Origin: Streptomyces sp. NRRL S-244
Lineage (GTDB): Bacteria; Actinomycetota; Actinomycetes; Streptomycetales; Streptomycetaceae
Reading direction: 5' to 3'
Assembly: GCF_000717915.1 (NCBI RefSeq)
Contig: NZ_JOCX01000008.1
Location: 186,001-250,000 of the forward strand
DNA length: 64,000 bases
The notes beneath the pieces were generated by a model, which was not told where the DNA came from, made no database searches, and saw only the letters and a program-made list of their open reading frames with translations. Positions 27,394-36,802 of the stretch are shown here, one piece after another (position 1 is the stretch's first letter; every line of letters starts with the position of its first letter). A program made the translations under genes and the position numbers.

Positions 27394-27707
27394 CTGCATT
27401 CACTCCCGAAGTGGGCGGCTCCCCACCCAAGGCAGGGAAACGTCGGACTCTTGCCGTCGATGGCAACGAGCGGGTCCGCGGATTCATTCCGGACCCGACG
27501 CATGTTTCAGATATTCATGCTCGCACACCGTCGCGCGGAGGTGGACCTGACGGACCGCGGGGTTCATCCCGGGCGAATTCGTCACATCGACACTATCGGC
27601 ATCGTCAAAGTGACGTGAAGCGGCTATCATAGATAGCGTCAAATAGACGAGAAGTCGAAGCTCTGCTTCCGAAGTCCCCGTGTCGCAGAACAGAAAGGGT
27701 GCGTGTC
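27394..27707. promoter_or_regulatory. Divergent erpA-like/nadA intergenic region
   Basis: A 314-bp region with no gene I can support. It holds an inverted repeat CGGGTCCG/CGGACCCG with an 11-nt spacer (27471-27497) on the erpA side, and the palindrome GCTATCATAGATAGC (27623-27637) about 70 bp before the nadA start. Both promoters must lie here, but I could not fix their -35 elements. Confidence 0.5.
27623..27637. promoter_or_regulatory. Candidate operator upstream of nadA
   Basis: GCTATC-ATA-GATAGC, perfect 6-bp arms, AT-rich in a GC-rich genome. It overlaps the likely core promoter of nadA (TATCAT). A repressor of NAD synthesis is the obvious candidate ligand, but the identity is unknown. 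Confidence 0.4.
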
Positions 27708-28886
27708 GTGACCACCGCCCAGCCTTTGGACGTCCAGCCGACGCCCCTTGCCCTGCTGCTGCTCGGCCGTGAGGCCGACCCGAAGAGCGAGCGCGGGGTG
27801 GAGTGCCCCGGCGACCTGCCGTCGCCGTCGGACCCGGACCTGGTCGCGCGCGCCCGCGCGGCCAAGGAGAAGCTCGGGGACAAGGTCTTCATCCTCGGCC
27901 ACCACTACCAGCGTGACGAGGTGATCGAGTTCGCCGACGTCACCGGCGACTCCTTCAAGCTGGCCAAGGACGCGGCCGCCAAGCCGGAGGCCGAGTACAT
28001 CGTCTTCTGCGGCGTCCACTTCATGGCGGAGTCCGCGGACATCCTGACCTCGGACGACCAGAAGGTCGTCCTGCCGGACCTGGCCGCCGGCTGCTCGATG
28101 GCCGACATGGCCACCGCCGAGCAGGTCGCCGAGTGCTGGGACGTGCTCACCGAGGCCGGCATAGCCGGTGCGACGGTCCCCGTCTCGTACATGAACTCCT
28201 CCGCCGACATCAAGGCGTTCACCGGCAAGCACGGCGGCACGATCTGTACGTCGTCCAACGCGAAGAAGGCCCTGGAGTGGGCCTTCGAGCAGGGCGAGAA
28301 GGTGCTCTTCCTCCCGGACCAGCACCTGGGCCGCAACACCGCCGTCCGCGACATGGGCATGTCCCTGGACGACTGCGTCCTGTACAACCCGCACAAGCCG
28401 AACGGCGGCCTGACCGTCCAGCAGCTGCGGGACGCCAAGATGATCCTGTGGCGCGGCCACTGCTCGGTGCACGGCCGGTTCTCGGTCGACTCGGTCAACG
28501 ACGTGCGCGCCCGCATCCCCGGTGTGAACGTCCTCGTCCACCCCGAGTGCAAGCACGAGGTCGTCGCGGCCGCGGACTACGTCGGCTCGACGGAGTACAT
28601 CATCAAGGCGCTGGAGGCGGCCCCGGCCGGCTCCAAGTGGGCCATCGGCACCGAGCTGAACCTCGTCCGCCGCCTGGCGAATCGATTTGCCGCGGAGGAC
28701 AAGGAGGTCGTCTTCCTCGACAAGACGGTCTGCTTCTGCTCGACGATGAACCGCATCGACCTCCCCCACCTGGTGTGGACCCTGGAGTCCCTGGCCGAGG
28801 GCACCCTCGTCAACCAGATCCAGGTCGACAAGGAGACGGAGAGCTTCGCGAAGCTCGCCCTGGAGCGCATGCTCGCCCTCCCGTAG
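27708..28886 (+). CDS. nadA: Quinolinate synthase NadA
   Basis: Condenses iminoaspartate with dihydroxyacetone phosphate to quinolinate, using a [4Fe-4S] cluster, in de novo NAD synthesis. 392 residues, the long form. Signatures are GHHYQRDEVIEFADVTGDSF, FCGVHFMAESADIL, DLAAGCSMADM, CTSSNA, HPECKHEVV and the C-terminal VCFCSTMN. The cluster cysteines are among CGV, CKH and CFC. The GTG at 27708 (AAAGG 9 nt upstream) was preferred to one three codons earlier. nadB and nadC are not next to it here. Confidence 0.96.
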   Translation: MTTAQPLDVQPTPLALLLLGREADPKSERGVECPGDLPSPSDPDLVARARAAKEKLGDKVFILGHHYQRDEVIEFADVTGDSFKLAKDAAAKPEAEYIVFCGVHFMAESADILTSDDQKVVLPDLAAGCSMADMATAEQVAECWDVLTEAGIAGATVPVSYMNSSADIKAFTGKHGGTICTSSNAKKALEWAFEQGEKVLFLPDQHLGRNTAVRDMGMSLDDCVLYNPHKPNGGLTVQQLRDAKMILWRGHCSVHGRFSVDSVNDVRARIPGVNVLVHPECKHEVVAAADYVGSTEYIIKALEAAPAGSKWAIGTELNLVRRLANRFAAEDKEVVFLDKTVCFCSTMNRIDLPHLVWTLESLAEGTLVNQIQVDKETESFAKLALERMLALP

Positions 28887-28904
28887 CCGTCCCCTCCCGT
28901 ACGA

Positions 28905-28952
28905 CCGAAGGGCCGTCCCTCCCCGATCGATCGGGGAGGGACGGCCCTTCGG
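28905..28952. terminator. Bidirectional terminator, 48-bp perfect palindrome
   Basis: Two 24-bp arms (CCGAAGGGCCGTCCCTCCCC GATC and its complement) meet without a spacer, between convergent nadA and the RND exporter gene. Confidence 0.93.
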
Positions 28953-28970
28953 CGTTCACCGGACCGTGCG

Positions 28971-31900
28971 TCAGACCCGGACCGGGGACTCCTCGTCGGA
29001 GGGCTCCTCCGGGCTCGGGACCACCGTCAGGCGGGCCGTGCGCCTGGCCTCGCGCTTCGCGCGGCGGCGCTCCTTGCGGAGCTCGATCATCGTGTAGAGC
29101 GTCGGCACCAGCAGCAGCGTCAGCAGGGTCGAGCTGACCAGGCCGCCGATCACCACCACCGCGAGCGGCTGCGAGATGAACCCGCCCTCGCCGGTGACGC
29201 CGAGCGCCATCGGGAGCAGCGCGAAGATCGTCGCGAGGGCCGTCATGAGGATCGGGCGCAGGCGGTGCCGGCCGCCCTCGATGACGGCCTCGACCACGCC
29301 GAGACCCTGGGCGCGGTACTGGTTGACCAGGTCGATCAGGACGATCGCGTTGGTCACGACGATGCCGATGAGCATCAGCATGCCGATCATCGCCGGGACG
29401 CCCAGCGGGGTGCCGGTCACCAGTAGCAGGCCGAGCGCGCCGGTCGCCGCGAAGGGGATGGAGACCAGCAGGACCAGCGGCTGGATCAGCGACCGGAACG
29501 TGGCCACGAGCAGCATGAACACGATCGCGACGGCCGCGAGCATGGCCAGGCCCAGGGAGGCGAACGCGTCGCTCTGGTCCTCGGAGACGCCGCCGATGGT
29601 GGCGGTGGCCCCGTCGGGCAGGTCCAGCGCCTTGATCTTCGTCTGGAGTTCGGCGCCGATCGCGCCGGTGTTGTCGCCGACCGGCTTCGCGGTGACGGTG
29701 GCGGCGCGGGCGCCGTCGATCCGGGTCATCGAGACCGGGCCGGGGACCTCCTTGACCTCGGCGACGTCGCCGAGCTTGGCCGGGCCGACCGGGAGCGCCT
29801 GCAGTTCGGCCAGGGTGGTGGCCGGGTGCGCGGACTTGATGACGATGTCCCGCTCGGTGTTGTCCAGTACGGCCTTGCCCGCCGGGTTGCCCCGTACGGC
29901 CTGGGCGACGATCGCCCCGAGGGCGGCCTGGTTCAGGCCCGCCTCGGCGGCCTTCGGGGTGGCGGTCACCGAGATCCGGGGCACGGACTGGGAGAGGTCG
30001 CTCTGTACGTCGGTGACGTCGTCGAGCGTGGCCACCTCGGCCCGGACCTGCTCGGCGGCCTTGGCGAGGACGTCCGCGTCGCCCGCCTTGACGACCACGC
30101 TCAGGTTCTGGCTGCCGAAGCCGCCGCCCGCCGAGATGCTGGTGTCGCCGATGCCGTCGAGCTTGCCGAGCGCGTCCTCGATGCGCTTCTTGACGCCCTC
30201 GGAGTCGCCGGAGTCCTCCAGGGTGACCTGGTACGAGGCCTGGTTGGAGCCCGTGCCGCCGCCGAAGGCGGCCAGGAAGCCGGAGGAGCCGATGGTGACC
30301 TGGTAGTCCTTGACTCCCTCGATCTCGGTCAGGGCCTTCTCGACCCGCAGGCTCGCCGCGTCGGAGGCGGCCAGCGAGGTGCCCGGGGGCAGCTGCTGCT
30401 TGACCGTCAGGACGCTCTGCTCGCCCTGGTCGAAGAAGTTGGTCTTCAGCAGGGGCGCCATCCCGAAGGTGGCGACGAGGACGACGACCGCGACGACGAG
30501 GGTGGCGATCCGGCGGCGGGTGACCAGGCCCAGGGCCCGTACGTAGAAGCGCTGGAGGCGGCTCTTCGCCTCCTTCTCCTCGGCCTCGCGCCGCGCCTTC
30601 GCCGGGTTTTCGGCGGCGCCTTCGGGGGCGCGCAGGAACCAGTACGAGAGCACGGGAACGACCGTCAGGGAGACGATCAGCGAGGCCAGCAGGGCCGCGG
30701 CGACGGTGAGGGAGAACGGTCCGAAGAACTCGCCGACCATGCCGCCGACGAAGCCGATCGGCAGGAAGACGGCGACGGTGGTGAGCGTGGAGGAGGTGAC
30801 CGCGCCGGCGACCTCCTTGACCGCGGCGATGATCGCGGCCTCGCGCTCCTCGCCGTAGCCGAGGTGGCGCTTGATGTTCTCCAGGACCACGATCGAGTCG
30901 TCGACGACGCGGCCGATGGCGATGGTGAGGGCGCCGAGGGTCAGCATGTTGAGCGACAGGTCGCGGGTCCACAGCACGATCAGCGCGAGGACCACGGACA
31001 GCGGGATGGAGACCGCGGTGACCAGCGTCGAGCGCAGCGAGGCCAGGAAGACCAGGATCACGATCACCGCGAAGAGCAGGCCGAGCAGGCCCTCGGTGGT
31101 GAGGCTCGAGATGGACTTGGCGACGGGCGGGCCCTGGTCGCTGACGACGGTCAGCTCGGCGCCGGCACCGAGTGCGGAACGCAGCTCGGGCAGCTTGTCC
31201 TGCACCGCGTCGGAGATCGCGACGGCGCTGCCGTCCTTGTCCATGGTGAGGACGAGGGCGAGGCTGGGCTTGCCGTTGGTCCGGGTGAGGGAGACGGCCC
31301 TGGCGGGCTCCTGCGTGACGGTGGCGACGTCGCCTAGGCGTACGGCCGGCTTGCCGGGGCCGGCGCTCAGGCGCAGGTCCTGGAGCTGCGCGAGGGAGGT
31401 GTAGCCGCCGCCGACGCGGACGGTCCGGTTCTTGCCGGCCTCGTCGAAGGAGCCGGCGGGGACGGCCGCGCCGCCCGCCTGGAGGGCCTGCGCGAGGGAG
31501 GCGCCGTCGAGGCCGGCCGCCGCGAGCTTGGCGTTGTCGGGGGTGACGGCGACCTGGAGGTCCTGGACCCCGTCGACGCTGACCTGGCCGACGCCCTCGA
31601 TGTCCTCCAGGACGGGGACGACGGAGCGGCTGAGCTGGTCGGCGAGCGCCTGCTGGTCCTTGTCCGAGGTGACGGCGAGGACGACGGTGGGCATGTCGTC
31701 GGTGGAGCCGGCCACGACCTGCGGGTCCACCTCTGCGGGCAGCCGTACGCGGGCGCGGTTCACGGCCTGCTGGACGTCGGCGACGAGCTGCTTGGTGCCG
31801 CTGTCGCCGTAGTCGAACTTGGCCATGATGAGGGCGTTGCCCTCGCTGGCGGTGGAGGTGATGCCGGTGATGCCGTCGACGCCCTTGAGGGTGGCCTCGA

Positions 31901-32102
31901 TCGGCTCGATGACCTGCTTCTCCACCACGTCGGGCGAGGCGCCCTGGTACGGCGCGAGCACGGACACCATCGGCAGTTCGATGGACGGCAGCAGCTGCTG
32001 CTTGAGCTGCGGGATGGCTATGGCGCCGAAGAGCAGTGCGGTGAGCGACACGAGGCCGACCAGCGCTCTTTGGGCCAGGCTGAAGCGGGACAGCCAGGAC
32101 AT
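28971..32102 (-). CDS. RND (HAE1-type) efflux transporter permease
   Basis: Proton-driven exporter of hydrophobic or amphiphilic compounds. 1043 residues with the 12-helix RND plan: helix 1 (RALVGLVSLTALLFGAIAI), a large periplasmic-type loop, helices 2-6 (GLLGLLFAVIVILVFLASLRST ... RVVDDSIVVLENIKRHL with the proton-relay aspartates), then the mirrored second half. The start is ATG 32100-32102 (MSWLSRFSLAQRALVG), the usual N-terminus for this family. No membrane-fusion protein or outer-membrane partner is adjacent, as expected in a Gram-positive. The response regulator at 32305 lies directly upstream on the same strand and may control it. Confidence 0.94.
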   Translation of the reverse strand: MSWLSRFSLAQRALVGLVSLTALLFGAIAIPQLKQQLLPSIELPMVSVLAPYQGASPDVVEKQVIEPIEATLKGVDGITGITSTASEGNALIMAKFDYGDSGTKQLVADVQQAVNRARVRLPAEVDPQVVAGSTDDMPTVVLAVTSDKDQQALADQLSRSVVPVLEDIEGVGQVSVDGVQDLQVAVTPDNAKLAAAGLDGASLAQALQAGGAAVPAGSFDEAGKNRTVRVGGGYTSLAQLQDLRLSAGPGKPAVRLGDVATVTQEPARAVSLTRTNGKPSLALVLTMDKDGSAVAISDAVQDKLPELRSALGAGAELTVVSDQGPPVAKSISSLTTEGLLGLLFAVIVILVFLASLRSTLVTAVSIPLSVVLALIVLWTRDLSLNMLTLGALTIAIGRVVDDSIVVLENIKRHLGYGEEREAAIIAAVKEVAGAVTSSTLTTVAVFLPIGFVGGMVGEFFGPFSLTVAAALLASLIVSLTVVPVLSYWFLRAPEGAAENPAKARREAEEKEAKSRLQRFYVRALGLVTRRRIATLVVAVVVLVATFGMAPLLKTNFFDQGEQSVLTVKQQLPPGTSLAASDAASLRVEKALTEIEGVKDYQVTIGSSGFLAAFGGGTGSNQASYQVTLEDSGDSEGVKKRIEDALGKLDGIGDTSISAGGGFGSQNLSVVVKAGDADVLAKAAEQVRAEVATLDDVTDVQSDLSQSVPRISVTATPKAAEAGLNQAALGAIVAQAVRGNPAGKAVLDNTERDIVIKSAHPATTLAELQALPVGPAKLGDVAEVKEVPGPVSMTRIDGARAATVTAKPVGDNTGAIGAELQTKIKALDLPDGATATIGGVSEDQSDAFASLGLAMLAAVAIVFMLLVATFRSLIQPLVLLVSIPFAATGALGLLLVTGTPLGVPAMIGMLMLIGIVVTNAIVLIDLVNQYRAQGLGVVEAVIEGGRHRLRPILMTALATIFALLPMALGVTGEGGFISQPLAVVVIGGLVSSTLLTLLLVPTLYTMIELRKERRRAKREARRTARLTVVPSPEEPSDEESPVRV

Positions 32103-32304
32103 GGGTGTGGGATCTCTCTGCAGTGGCGTGCGCGGGGCTGGGCCTGAAGGCCGCGGGCCTTCAGCCTTCCGTACGCGGGGGCGGCGCTGCGTCGCTCCCA
32201 GGTGCCGCGTCTTTATGTCCGGCATACCGCGTCCGCAGTACGCCGCAGTACTCCACGGCTCTGCGCGCGCCCGTGCTCCCGGACCACGGTCCGCCGGACA
32301 CCCT

Positions 32305-33012
32305 CTAGTCGGCCCGGGGCCGGACCAGTCCCGATTCGTAGGCGATGACCACCAGTTGGGCCCGGTCGCGGGCGCCCAGCTTGGCCATGGCCCGGTTCAC
32401 GTGGGTCTTCACGGTGAGCGGGCTGACTTCGAGCCGTCCGGCGATCTCGTCGTTGGACAGGCCCGCGGCGACGTGGACGAGCACCTCGCGCTCGCGGACG
32501 GTCAGCGCGGCGAGCCGCTCGGCGTGCGCGGCGGGGGCGCCGGGGTCGGCGCCGCCGCCCTGGGCGAGGAAGGTGGCGATGAGCCCTTTGGTGGCGGCCG
32601 GGGAGAGCAGCGCCTCCCCGGCGGCGGCGACGCGGATGGCGTTGAGGAGTTCGTCGGGCTCGGCGCCCTTGCCGAGGAAGCCGGAGGCGCCGGCCCGCAG
32701 GGACTGGACGACGTACTCGTCGACCTCGAAGGTCGTCAGCATGACCACGCGGACGGCGGCGAGTCCGGGGTCGGCGCTGATCATGCGGGTGGCGGCGAGC
32801 CCGTCCGTGCCGGGCATCCGGATGTCCATGAGGACCACGTCGGGCAGGGTTTCCCGGGCGAGCGCGCAGGCCTGGGCGCCGTCGGAGGCCTCGCCCACGA
32901 CCTCCATGTCGGGCTCGGAGTCGACCAGCACCTTGAACGCGCTGCGCAGCAGGGCCTGGTCGTCGGCGAGCAGCACCCTGATGGTCGTCGGCGTCTCTTC
33001 CACGTCCCGCAC
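32305..33012 (-). CDS. NarL/LuxR-type response regulator
   Basis: 235 residues: receiver domain (RVLLADDQALLRSAF, phosphoacceptor D63 in VVLMDIRMPG, then TTFEVDEYVVQSLRAGASGFLGKG with the conserved Lys) and a C-terminal LuxR helix-turn-helix (LTVREREVLVHVAAGLSNDEIAGRLEVSPLTVKTHVNR). Start is uncertain between GTG 33012 and GTG 33003. No histidine kinase is adjacent. The only NarL-partner type kinase in the window lies at 43186-44400. It is 30 bp downstream of cobS and 202 bp upstream of the RND gene. Confidence 0.92.
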   Translation of the reverse strand: MRDVEETPTTIRVLLADDQALLRSAFKVLVDSEPDMEVVGEASDGAQACALARETLPDVVLMDIRMPGTDGLAATRMISADPGLAAVRVVMLTTFEVDEYVVQSLRAGASGFLGKGAEPDELLNAIRVAAAGEALLSPAATKGLIATFLAQGGGADPGAPAAHAERLAALTVREREVLVHVAAGLSNDEIAGRLEVSPLTVKTHVNRAMAKLGARDRAQLVVIAYESGLVRPRAD

Positions 33013-33042
33013 CCTACGCGGTCCCCGCCGGGGGCAGCGCGG

Positions 33043-33885
33043 TCAGCCCAGGGCCAGGACGACGAGGGCGGTGGTCGCCGCGATCTCGGCGAGGGCGCCG
33101 AAGACGTCACCCGTGACCCCGTCGAAGCGGCGTACGCACCGGCGGAGCAGCAGCTCCGCCGTCGCCAGGGCGATCAGGACCGCACCCGCGCACTGGACGG
33201 CGGCGCCCGGTCCCACCGGCAGGGCGGCGGCCCCGGCCAGGACGGTCACCAGTGCGGCGAGCCCGGCGGCCGAGCCCTTGGGGAGCACCCCGGCGACGGC
33301 CGCCCCGAGCCCCTCGGGCCGGGCCGGCGGTACGCCGTCGCGGGAGGCCACCGTCATGGCCAGCCGGGCGGTGACGGCCGCGATGACCGTCGCCAGGGCC
33401 CCGTGGACCCAGCTCTCGGCGTAGAGGTCCGCCAGCGCCCCGACCTGGACCAGCAGGACCAGGAGCAGCGCCACCACCCCGAAGGGGCCGATGTCGGACT
33501 GCTTCATGATCCGCAGCGCCACCCCGGCCGGTTTCGCGCTGCCCAGCCCGTCGGCGGTGTCGGCGAGCCCGTCGAGGTGCAGGCCCCGCGTCAGGGCGGC
33601 CGGTACGGCGACGGTGACGGCCGCCGCGAGCAGCGGGCCGCCGCCCAGGATCAGCAGCAGCACGCCCGGCACGGCCGCGAGGGTGCCCACGACGAGCCCG
33701 GCGAGCGGCGCGCAGGCCATGCCGGTGCGGGCCGCGGGCCGGTCCCAGCGGGTGATGCGGGCGGGCAGCACGGTGAGCGTGCCGAAGGCGAAGCGCACGC
33801 CGTCGCGCAGCGAGGCGCGCTCGTCGGGCGGCGTCAGCGGCGGCTCGGGCGGCTCGGGCGGCTGGTCGTCGAACGAATCTTTCAT
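33043..33885 (-). CDS. cobS: Adenosylcobinamide-GDP ribazoletransferase CobS
   Basis: Cobalamin synthase: joins adenosylcobinamide-GDP to alpha-ribazole (phosphate) at the membrane, a late step in B12 assembly. 280 residues, about six transmembrane helices. TRGLHLDGLADTADGLG is the signature Asp-rich motif, and IMKQSDIGPFG follows. A Pro/Glu-rich N-terminal tail (PPEPPEPP, from a short DNA repeat cggctcggg) precedes RDGVRFAFGTLTVLP. ATG 33883-33885 chosen. The partner genes cobU and cobT lie 4-6 kb away on the other strand. Confidence 0.94.
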   Translation of the reverse strand: MKDSFDDQPPEPPEPPLTPPDERASLRDGVRFAFGTLTVLPARITRWDRPAARTGMACAPLAGLVVGTLAAVPGVLLLILGGGPLLAAAVTVAVPAALTRGLHLDGLADTADGLGSAKPAGVALRIMKQSDIGPFGVVALLLVLLVQVGALADLYAESWVHGALATVIAAVTARLAMTVASRDGVPPARPEGLGAAVAGVLPKGSAAGLAALVTVLAGAAALPVGPGAAVQCAGAVLIALATAELLLRRCVRRFDGVTGDVFGALAEIAATTALVVLALG

Positions 33886-33973
33886 CGGCGCGAACGCTAC
33901 CTGTTCGCCGCGGGCGGTAAATTGCCGCATACGGGAAGAATCGGGGAGCTGCCACAACAGGGGAGGCGACGGT

Positions 33974-34744
33974 ATGGGTCACTGGTGGTACCGGAACATC
34001 GTCGAGCCGGGCAAACTCCCGCTGCTCCTGGCCCTGCTCTCGTTCGTCATGTCGTTCCTGGTCACCCGCGTGATCACCCGCCTGATCCGGGCGGGACGGG
34101 GGCCGTTCAAGAACATCACCCCGGGCGGCGTGCACATCCACCACGTGGTGCCCGGCGTCATCCTCGTGATCATCGGCGGGTTCGGGGCCGTCGGCAGCGG
34201 CCGGCACGGTTTCGGCGCCATGCTGTCGGCCGTGATCTTCGGGCTGGGCGCGGGGCTGGTGCTGGACGAGTTCGCGCTGATCCTGCACCTCGACGACGTC
34301 TACTGGAGCGAGCAGGGCCGCAAGAGCGTGGAGATCGTGGTCCTGACGGCCGCGCTGGTGGCGCTGGTGCTGGGCGGGTTCCTGCCCTTCGGCGTCAACG
34401 ACCTGACCTCCGAGGAGCTGCAGAGCCGCGGGCTCGTCGTCATGAACACCGCGTTCAACTTCTTCCTGGCCCTGATCGCCCTGTGGAAGGGCAAGGCGCG
34501 CACCGCGTTCTTCGGCACGGTCATCCCCTTCGTGGCGCTGATCGGGGCGGTCCGGCTGGCCCGGCCCGGCTCCCCGTACGCGAAGAGGTTCTACGCGAAA
34601 CGCCCGCGGGCCCGCGCCAGGGCCAGGCTGCGCGCGTTCCACCACGACCGGCGCTGGGCGGCCCCGCGCCGCAAGTTCGAGAACTTCATCGGCGGGACGC
34701 CGGACCCGGAGCGGGCACAGGTCTCGAAGCCGACGAAGCACTGA
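33974..34744 (+). CDS. Conserved actinobacterial integral membrane protein
   Basis: 256 residues with five or six hydrophobic segments: LPLLLALLSFVMSFLVTRVI, HHVVPGVILVIIGGFGAV, GAMLSAVIFGLGAGLVLDEFALIL, IVVLTAALVALVLGGFLPF, VVMNTAFNFFLALIALW and TAFFGTVIPFVALIGAVRLA. A conserved HIHH motif (residues about 54-57) and LDEFAL look like functional polar residues in the membrane. A basic C-terminal tail follows (KRPRARARARLRAFHHDRRW). Start ATG 33974 has GGGAGG 7 nt upstream. Function unknown. Divergent from cobS. Confidence 0.85.
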   Translation: MGHWWYRNIVEPGKLPLLLALLSFVMSFLVTRVITRLIRAGRGPFKNITPGGVHIHHVVPGVILVIIGGFGAVGSGRHGFGAMLSAVIFGLGAGLVLDEFALILHLDDVYWSEQGRKSVEIVVLTAALVALVLGGFLPFGVNDLTSEELQSRGLVVMNTAFNFFLALIALWKGKARTAFFGTVIPFVALIGAVRLARPGSPYAKRFYAKRPRARARARLRAFHHDRRWAAPRRKFENFIGGTPDPERAQVSKPTKH

Positions 34745-34842
34745 CGGGACGCCGCCCGGAAAACACGGCGGCGCCCGGCCGCCCCCGCGCAGGGGGGTGG
34801 CCGGGCGCCGTCACGTCCGTGTCGGCCCGGGGTCAGCCCGGA

Positions 34843-35121
34843 TCAGCCCGGGATCAGCCCGTCGTCGCTGAGCATCTCCTTGACCTCGTCGAGCGAGGCG
34901 TCCTCCGCCGGGAGGATCAGTTCGGACGGCTCCAGCGCATCGTCCGGCAGCGGCTCGCCGAGCCGCCGTACGGCCTCCAGCAGTGCGCCCAGCGTGCGCC
35001 GGAAGCCCTCCCCGTCGCCGCTCTCCATCTCCGCGAGCAGCTCGTCGTCCAGCTTGCCGAGCTCGGCGAAGTGGCTGTCGGCCACCTTCACCTGGCCTTC
35101 CCCCATGATGCGGACAATCAT
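34843..35121 (-). CDS. PspA-associated protein PspAA
   Basis: 92-residue companion of PspA. The N-terminal MIVRIMGEGQVKV is the family signature, followed by acidic helices (LDDELLAEMESGDGEG; LILPAEDASLDEVKEMLSDDGL). It lies 13 bp downstream of pspA on the same strand, hence in the same operon. It is thought to link PspA to membrane-stress responses in actinobacteria; the biochemical role is not settled. Confidence 0.9.
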   Translation of the reverse strand: MIVRIMGEGQVKVADSHFAELGKLDDELLAEMESGDGEGFRRTLGALLEAVRRLGEPLPDDALEPSELILPAEDASLDEVKEMLSDDGLIPG

Positions 35122-35134
35122 GACGGACCCCGTC

Positions 35135-35932
35135 CTACTGCTTGTCGAAGCGGTGCTGGGTCTGGGGGGACTCCTGGGCGTTGCCGGGGGCGCCGCCCTC
35201 GATCGCCCCTTGCTGCGCCGACGGGCCACCCGCCAGCTCGGCCTTCATCCGCTGGAGCTCCAGCTCCACGTCCGTACCGCCCGAGAGGCGGTCCAGCTCG
35301 GCCTGGATGTCGTCCTTGGAACCGAGGCCGCTCTGGTCGTCGAGCGCGCCGGAGGCCAGCAGCTCGTCGATCGCGCCGGCCCGGGCCTGGAGCTGGGCGG
35401 TCTTGTCCTCGGCCCGCTGGATGGCCAGGCCGACGTCGCTCATCTCCTCCGAGATGCCGGAGAAGGACTCCGCGATGCGGGTCTGCGCCTGCGCCGCCGT
35501 GTACGTCGCCTTGATGGTCTCCTTCTTCGTACGGAAGGCGTCCACCTTGGCCTGCAGGCGCTGCGCGGCCAGCGTCAGCTTCTCCTCCTCGCCCTGGAGG
35601 GTCTGGTGCTGCACCTCCAGGTCGCTGACCTGCTGCTGAAGCGAGGCGCGCCGGGACAGCGCCTCGCGGGCCAGGTCCTCACGGCCCAGGGCGAGGGCCT
35701 TGCGGCCCTGGTCCTCCAGCTTGGCGGACTGGCCCTGGAGCTGGTTGAGCTGCAGCTCCAGGCGCTTGCGGGAGGTCGCCACGTCGGCGACGCCGCGGCG
35801 CACCTTCTGCAGCAGCTCCAGCTGCTTCTGGTACGAGTAGTCGAGGGTCTCGCGCGGGTCCTCGGCCCGGTCCAGGGCCTTGTTCGCCTTCGCGCGGAAG
35901 ATCATCCCCATACGCTTCATGACACCGCTCAT
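35135..35932 (-). CDS. pspA: PspA/IM30 family phage-shock protein
   Basis: Membrane-stress effector of 265 residues that polymerises on damaged membranes (ESCRT-III-related). An N-terminal amphipathic helix (VMKRMGMIFRAKANKALDRAEDP) precedes a long coiled coil (about 35-215: LDYSYQKQLELLQKVRRGVADV, LQLNQLQGQ and so on). The C-terminal tail is Gly/Gln-rich. The ATG at 35930-35932 gives the standard N-terminus; the further open frame upstream is promoter DNA. Operon with pspAA. No ClgR-type regulator is adjacent. Confidence 0.95.
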   Translation of the reverse strand: MSGVMKRMGMIFRAKANKALDRAEDPRETLDYSYQKQLELLQKVRRGVADVATSRKRLELQLNQLQGQSAKLEDQGRKALALGREDLAREALSRRASLQQQVSDLEVQHQTLQGEEEKLTLAAQRLQAKVDAFRTKKETIKATYTAAQAQTRIAESFSGISEEMSDVGLAIQRAEDKTAQLQARAGAIDELLASGALDDQSGLGSKDDIQAELDRLSGGTDVELELQRMKAELAGGPSAQQGAIEGGAPGNAQESPQTQHRFDKQ

Positions 35933-36202
35933 GGGCTTCGCGCGCCCCCTTCTAGACGGACTGTGCTCCAGGTCACCGACAGAACCCACAGTACGGGCCC
36001 TGTCTCCATTACCGCACTGTTCGTGGACGGATGCGCTCCTCCTCCAGGACGACTCCACCCCCGCCCATGTCAGGCGTAGGGAGTAGGTGCTCCCCCGAGC
36101 ACGCCCGCGTCACGAACCCTGCACAGGGAAGACGCCCGCCGTTGCCGGATCGTTCCCCGGCGGAGTGGGGTACCCGGCCGCGACCACGTAGGCTTGGGTT
36201 TT

Positions 36203-36802
36203 GTGTTTGGTAGCCGTTCCTCCAAGGAAGAGAAGGCCGCCGCCACCGACAAGGTGAGCGCCGACCTCTCGCAGCCCCGTGACCCGCAGGCCCCGAAGGG
36301 CCGCCCGACGCCGAAGCGTGCTGTGGCCCAGTCGCAGCGCAAGGCCGTCGTGGCATCGACCGGCAATCGCAAGGAGGATGCAAAGCGCGCCCGCGAGCGC
36401 CGTCGCGAAGAGATGGCCAAGCAGCGCGAGGCCCTCGCCAACGGCGACGAGCGCTATCTGCCGGCCCGCGACAAGGGCCCCGTGCGCAAGTTCGTCCGCG
36501 ACTACGTGGACTCCCGCTTCTCCGTCGCCGAGATGTTCCTGCCGCTGGCAGTGATCATCCTGGTGCTGAGCATGGTGCGGGTGCCGTCCATCCAGAACAT
36601 CGCCCTGCTGCTGTGGCTCGGCGTGATCGCCCTGATCCTCGTCGACTCCGTCGGCCTCGGCTTCCGCCTCACCAAGGCCCTCGCCCAGCGCTTCCCCGAC
36701 GAGCCGCGCCGCGGCGCGATGGCGTACGGCCTGATGCGCACCCTCCAGATGCGCCGGCTGCGCCTGCCGAAGCCGCAGGTCAAGCGCGGGGAACGGCCCT
36801 GA
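36203..36802 (+). CDS. DUF3043 family membrane protein
   Basis: 199 residues. The cytosolic N-terminal half has the family signature DLSQPRDPQAPKGRPTPKR (about 26-44) and a strongly charged helix (KRARERRREEMAKQREAL), then RDYVDSRFSVAEMFLPLAV with two transmembrane helices (about 118-135 and 142-158). The GTG at 36203 matches the N-terminus of other family members (VFGSRSSKEEK), better than the TTG three codons upstream. Function unknown. Divergent from pspA, overlapping the next gene. Confidence 0.9.
   Translation: MFGSRSSKEEKAAATDKVSADLSQPRDPQAPKGRPTPKRAVAQSQRKAVVASTGNRKEDAKRARERRREEMAKQREALANGDERYLPARDKGPVRKFVRDYVDSRFSVAEMFLPLAVIILVLSMVRVPSIQNIALLLWLGVIALILVDSVGLGFRLTKALAQRFPDEPRRGAMAYGLMRTLQMRRLRLPKPQVKRGERP

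Noticed and set aside
33886..33973. Cobalamin riboswitch expected near cobS
   Set aside because: The 88-bp gap between cobS and the divergent membrane gene is too short and has no B12-box. I saw none upstream of cobU either.
36613..36798. Longer N-terminus for the methyltransferase from GTG 36613
   Set aside because: It would lie in another frame inside the DUF3043 gene, and the predicted residues are Arg/Pro-rich shadow sequence.
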